Source: Pseudomonadota bacterium
GTDB taxonomy: Bacteria; Pseudomonadota; Alphaproteobacteria; Rhizobiales; Xanthobacteraceae
Direction of reading: 5' to 3'
NCBI GenBank assembly: GCA_023388935.1
Contig: JAEWFG010000235.1
Coordinates: forward strand, 1 to 64,000
Length of the DNA stretch: 64,000 nucleotides
Within the stretch, counting starts at the first letter, position 1. Each line of letters opens with the position of its first letter. Of this stretch, positions 61,215 to 64,000 are shown in pieces. The position numbers were made by a program, and so were the translations under genes. Below the pieces are notes generated by a model. That model made no database searches, had not been told where the DNA came from, and saw nothing but the letters and a program-made list of their open reading frames with translations.

Positions 61215-61768
61215 GCACCCACGCGATCGAGATCGCGGACAAGGCGTTAGCGCTGCTTAGGGCCGCGACGTTCGACCCGCCCTTCAAGAGTTTCAGGCGC
61301 ACACCGCTCCGCCAGGTGGCGCCCGACGACTTGCCGCTGCTGATGGTCTACATCCTGCGCGAACGTCGTTCGCCGGACGGTGATGCGAATGCCGGCGAGC
61401 CGCGCTTCGTCCATCGCGTGCACCTCGGGATCGCGGGTGCAGTCGCGCTCTCGGACGATGGGGCGCAACTGGAGACGCTCGAAGCGATGATGGCGAACAT
61501 CGACGATGTTCTCCTGACCGATCCCCGCTTCATAAACATGTTCGAGGGCATCGAGAGCATGGATCGCCGCTCGCAGTACGCGAGCGTCGCCGAAACGCCG
61601 CTCGGTGAAATCCAGATCGAGATGGTGGTGACGTTTCGCTCCTATTGGGAGCCGAAAGTGCCAGACGATTTCGCGGTGCTGCACGTCGAGACCCGCTATC
61701 CGACAGCAGCAACCGATCCGGCGGAAGTGCATCAGCTTACCCGCGAACACGACGTTCCGCAGAATTGA
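61211..61768 (+). CDS. Tail terminator-like protein (185 aa)
   Basis: 185 residues. ALALLRAATFDPPFKSFRRTPL, then LPLLMVYILRERRSPDG and EIQIEMVVTFRSYWEP fit the layout of tail terminator (gpU-like) proteins, with an early helix and a central antiparallel sheet. Overlaps the connector gene by four bases. Position between connector and sheath supports this role. Confidence 0.65.
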   Translation: MSTHAIEIADKALALLRAATFDPPFKSFRRTPLRQVAPDDLPLLMVYILRERRSPDGDANAGEPRFVHRVHLGIAGAVALSDDGAQLETLEAMMANIDDVLLTDPRFINMFEGIESMDRRSQYASVAETPLGEIQIEMVVTFRSYWEPKVPDDFAVLHVETRYPTAATDPAEVHQLTREHDVPQN

Positions 61769-61780
61769 AAGGAAGGCGCC

Positions 61781-61972
61781 ATGGTTCGCAAAATCCGCGT
61801 GAAAGCCGTCGGTGGTATCGCGATCTCCCATCCCGTTGCCGGCGCGATGCGCCCGGATGGTGCGACGTGGCCGCTCGATCAATTCACGATGCGGCGCCTC
61901 GCTGAAAAGAGCATCGAGGAAGTCAAAGGCGGCAAGACGACGCAAACCGACCGGCCCGCGCAGCAGAAGTAA
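61781..61972 (+). CDS. DUF2635 small tail protein (63 aa)
   Basis: 63 residues with GGAAGG upstream. IRVKAVGGIAISHPVAGAMRP and a central DGATWPLDQFTMRRLAEKS match DUF2635, a short protein found directly before the tail sheath gene in Mu-like phages. Function is unknown but it is diagnostic for contractile-tail operons. Confidence 0.82.
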   Translation: MVRKIRVKAVGGIAISHPVAGAMRPDGATWPLDQFTMRRLAEKSIEEVKGGKTTQTDRPAQQK

Positions 61973-62061
61973 CGCTCACAAACATCGTCGAACCGTTCCG
62001 CTCTGCCGAGCACCGCCCGGCGGTGGGCGTCGTCACGTCTTAGCGCATAGGAGAAATTGCA

Positions 62062-63588
62062 ATGCCCGTTTCGTTTAGCAGCATTCCGGCAAACTGGAAG
62101 ATGCCGCTTTATTGGGTGGAAGTTGACCCATCCATGGCGGGATCGTTGACGCTGCGGCAACCCGCGCTGCTGTTCGGCTACAAACTGGCGGCGGGCGTCG
62201 GCGCGGTCGATGTCCCGGTGCCGATCGGCTCGGTATCCGAAGCGCAGCATCTCGCGGGCGTTGGCTCGATGCTCGATGCCATGGCGCAAATTTTCTTCAA
62301 GGGCAGCGCGAGCCAAGAGCTTTGGATGATGCCGCTGGCCGAGCCCGAAGGCGGGGTCGCCGCCACCGGCGCGATCACCGTTGCGCACGCGCCGAGCCAA
62401 GCTGGCACGATCTATCCCTACATTGCCGGGCGCAGGGTGCCCGTCGGCATCGCCGCCGACGACACCACGGCGGGGGTCGCCGCATCGATCGCTGCGGCAA
62501 TCACCGCCGACCGATCGATGGAAGTCACGGCCACCGCTGCTGCTGCTGCGGTCAATCTGACGGCGCGCCACAAGGGCGAGCAGGGCAACGATATCGATTT
62601 CCGGATCAACTATGGCGGCACCCTCGCGGGCGAATTGATGCCAGCCGGGCTGGACTTCACGCTTTCCAATAGCGGCAAGCTCTCGGGCGGCACGGGCGTT
62701 CCTGATCTCTCGGCGGCCATCGCCGCGCTCGGTGACGAGCAGTATGAATTCGTCGCGTTTCCCTTCACAGACAGCACCGCGCTCGACGCGATCGAGACGG
62801 AGTATGGCTTCGGCGATAGCGGGCGCTGGGGATGGATGCGCGAGCTTTACGGCCACGTTTTCAGCGCACGGCGCGGCACCTATGCCGACTTGTTGACGTG
62901 GGGGCCGAACAACAATTCCGGCGTCGTCTCGGTGATGGCGATGGAGCGGGGCGTTCCGTCGCCTGCTTGGCATGTGGCGGCGGCCTATACCGCGAAAGCG
63001 GGCCGCGCGCTGATCAATGATCCGGCTCGCCCGCTGCAAACGCTCGGGCTCGATGGCATCCTGCCCGCGCCAAAGAATGAGCGGTTCTTGCTCGCGGAGG
63101 CGAATAACCTGGCGGGCGTCGGTCTCGCAACTCAAGGCGTCGATGCGAGCAACCGGGTGACGATCCGCCGAGAGACGACGACCTATCAAAAAAACCTCTA
63201 TGATCAGGGCGACGATGCCTATGAGTTGGTGACGACGTTGGCGACGCTCGCGGCGCTGCTGCGGCGGCAGAAGGGCGCGATTACCACGAAATTCCCGCGC
63301 CACAAGCTTGCCGACGACGGCACTCGGTTCGGGCCCGGCCAAGCGGTCGTCACGCCGAAGATCATCAAGGCGGAGTTGGTTGCACAGTATCGGCTCGATG
63401 AATTCAACGGTCTGGTCGAGAACGCCAAGGCGTTCAAAGACAATCTGATCGTCGAGCGCGATAGCAACAATCCGAACCGGGTGAACGTGCTTTATCCGCC
63501 CGATCTGATCAATCAACTGCGGCTGTTCGCGACGCTTGCGCAATTCCGGCTGCAGTACAATCGCGGCGTCGACACCGCCGTCGCCTAG
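62062..63588 (+). CDS. Tail sheath protein (Mu gpL-like)
   Basis: 508 residues. FSSIPANWKMPLYWVEVDPSMAGSLTL, FGYKLAAGVGAVDVPVPIGSV and GIGDSGRWGWMRELYG-like blocks match the Mu-type tail sheath; the C-terminal part includes TTYQKNLYDQGDDAYELVTT and YRLDEFNGLVENAKAFKDNLIVERD (in parts). Polymerises around the tube and contracts on infection. Shows that the virion is a myovirus. Confidence 0.93.
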   Translation: MPVSFSSIPANWKMPLYWVEVDPSMAGSLTLRQPALLFGYKLAAGVGAVDVPVPIGSVSEAQHLAGVGSMLDAMAQIFFKGSASQELWMMPLAEPEGGVAATGAITVAHAPSQAGTIYPYIAGRRVPVGIAADDTTAGVAASIAAAITADRSMEVTATAAAAAVNLTARHKGEQGNDIDFRINYGGTLAGELMPAGLDFTLSNSGKLSGGTGVPDLSAAIAALGDEQYEFVAFPFTDSTALDAIETEYGFGDSGRWGWMRELYGHVFSARRGTYADLLTWGPNNNSGVVSVMAMERGVPSPAWHVAAAYTAKAGRALINDPARPLQTLGLDGILPAPKNERFLLAEANNLAGVGLATQGVDASNRVTIRRETTTYQKNLYDQGDDAYELVTTLATLAALLRRQKGAITTKFPRHKLADDGTRFGPGQAVVTPKIIKAELVAQYRLDEFNGLVENAKAFKDNLIVERDSNNPNRVNVLYPPDLINQLRLFATLAQFRLQYNRGVDTAVA

Positions 63589-63606
63589 GGTCGATCAGAA
63601 ACATGT

Positions 63607-63640
63607 GGCCCGGCGCGCGTGATGCGCGCGCGGGCCTTTC
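63607..63640 (+). terminator. Hairpin between sheath and tube genes
   Basis: GGCCCG at 63607-63612 pairs with CGGGCC at 63631-63636; the GC-repeat in between extends the stem around a TGAT tip, and CTTTCTATTT follows. Partial termination here would raise sheath over downstream tail gene expression. Confidence 0.65.
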
Positions 63641-63666
63641 TATTTCCAGAAACAGGAGAGTGACAC

Positions 63667-64000
63667 ATGGGCGTCGCGGTTGCGGGCACGGCTTTTCTCA
63701 AGGTCGACGGCGATCAATATCCGCTCAAGGGATCGTTCACTGTCTCGCCGTCGGCAGTCGAGCGAAGCGGCATCGCCGGCCAGGACTACGTGCACGGCTA
63801 TGCCGAGGTGCCGCGCGTTCCCTTCATTGAGGGCGATATCTCGTCGCGTCCGGAAATCTCGCTTGAGGACTTGGAGCTTGTGCGGAATGCGACCGTCACT
63901 GCCGAACTGATCAACGGCAAAACCTATGTTCTGCGGAATGCATGGTGCCGATCGGCAATCGAACTGAATACGCGCGACGGCCAATTCCGCGCACGGTTCG
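63667..64000 (+). CDS. Tail tube protein (Mu gpM-like), cut by the window end
   Basis: 111 residues visible. GTAFLKVDGDQYPLKGSFTVSP, SGIAGQDYVHGYAEVPRVPFIEG, with EISLEDLELVRNATVTAEL and TYVLRNAWC, match the Mu-type tail tube family. ATG 63667 has AGGAGAG upstream. The gene continues past the window edge; the tail operon (tape measure, baseplate) should follow. Confidence 0.9.
   Translation, partial: MGVAVAGTAFLKVDGDQYPLKGSFTVSPSAVERSGIAGQDYVHGYAEVPRVPFIEGDISSRPEISLEDLELVRNATVTAELINGKTYVLRNAWCRSAIELNTRDGQFRARF

Noticed and set aside
1..64000. CRISPR array or transposase
   Set aside because: No set of regularly spaced direct repeats and no transposase-like protein in any frame examined.

Overview
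The window is high-GC alphaproteobacterial DNA, most likely from a Bradyrhizobium-type chromosome. Gene content, the alphaproteobacterial nadABC/ispE/glyQS style of neighbourhood, and several interspersed palindromic repeats that I associate with Bradyrhizobium genomes point that way. No rRNA or tRNA gene was found, so the genus is an inference.

Bases 1 to about 30150 are ordinary chromosome. In order: a radical SAM protein, RNase HII, a membrane glycosyltransferase-like protein, an atypical uracil-DNA glycosylase, ETF-ubiquinone oxidoreductase, a TPR lipoprotein-like protein with ispE, an alpha/beta hydrolase, a LysE exporter, a polyprenyl diphosphate synthase, a DUF2007 protein coupled to a tRNA1(Val)-type methyltransferase, an S49 peptidase, glyQ-glyS, pyruvate phosphate dikinase with a histone-like tail, a SleB-type cell wall hydrolase, the nadA-nadB-nadC operon with two operator-like palindromes, an MFS transporter and an AcuI-like reductase. 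A roughly 400-base interval (30154-30584) with no genes has two strongly structured RNA-like elements and a terminator.

From about 30600 (certainly from 32489) to the end lies a large prophage that runs out of the window. A large serine recombinase is followed leftward by a recombination and early operon (RecE-like nuclease, RecT, DnaA-domain-IV-like protein, TSCPD protein, small proteins) on the minus strand. A 420-base control region with a 27-base palindrome separates it from a rightward operon: GcrA-like and GapR-like cell-cycle proteins, a RuvC-like resolvase, a replication initiator, and a split zinc-finger/primase-helicase. Small phage genes, a stand-alone ParB-domain protein and a Mom-family DNA modification protein come next. 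The late genes are lambda-like for the head (terminase, gpW, portal, ClpP-type protease, gpD, gpE, FII) and Mu-like for the contractile tail (DUF2635, sheath, tube).

The most unusual parts are (i) three alphaproteobacterial cell-cycle or replication modules on one phage, (ii) the ParB plus Mom module, and (iii) two AT-richer minus-strand cassettes placed inside the rightward region: a DUF2235 (Tle1-like) hydrolase with two membrane proteins, and a membrane protein with a soluble partner. These look like lysogen-expressed accessory (possibly defence or exclusion) genes. Also notable are a methyltransferase fossil, a one-base frameshift in a small gene, and several very small translated-looking genes.
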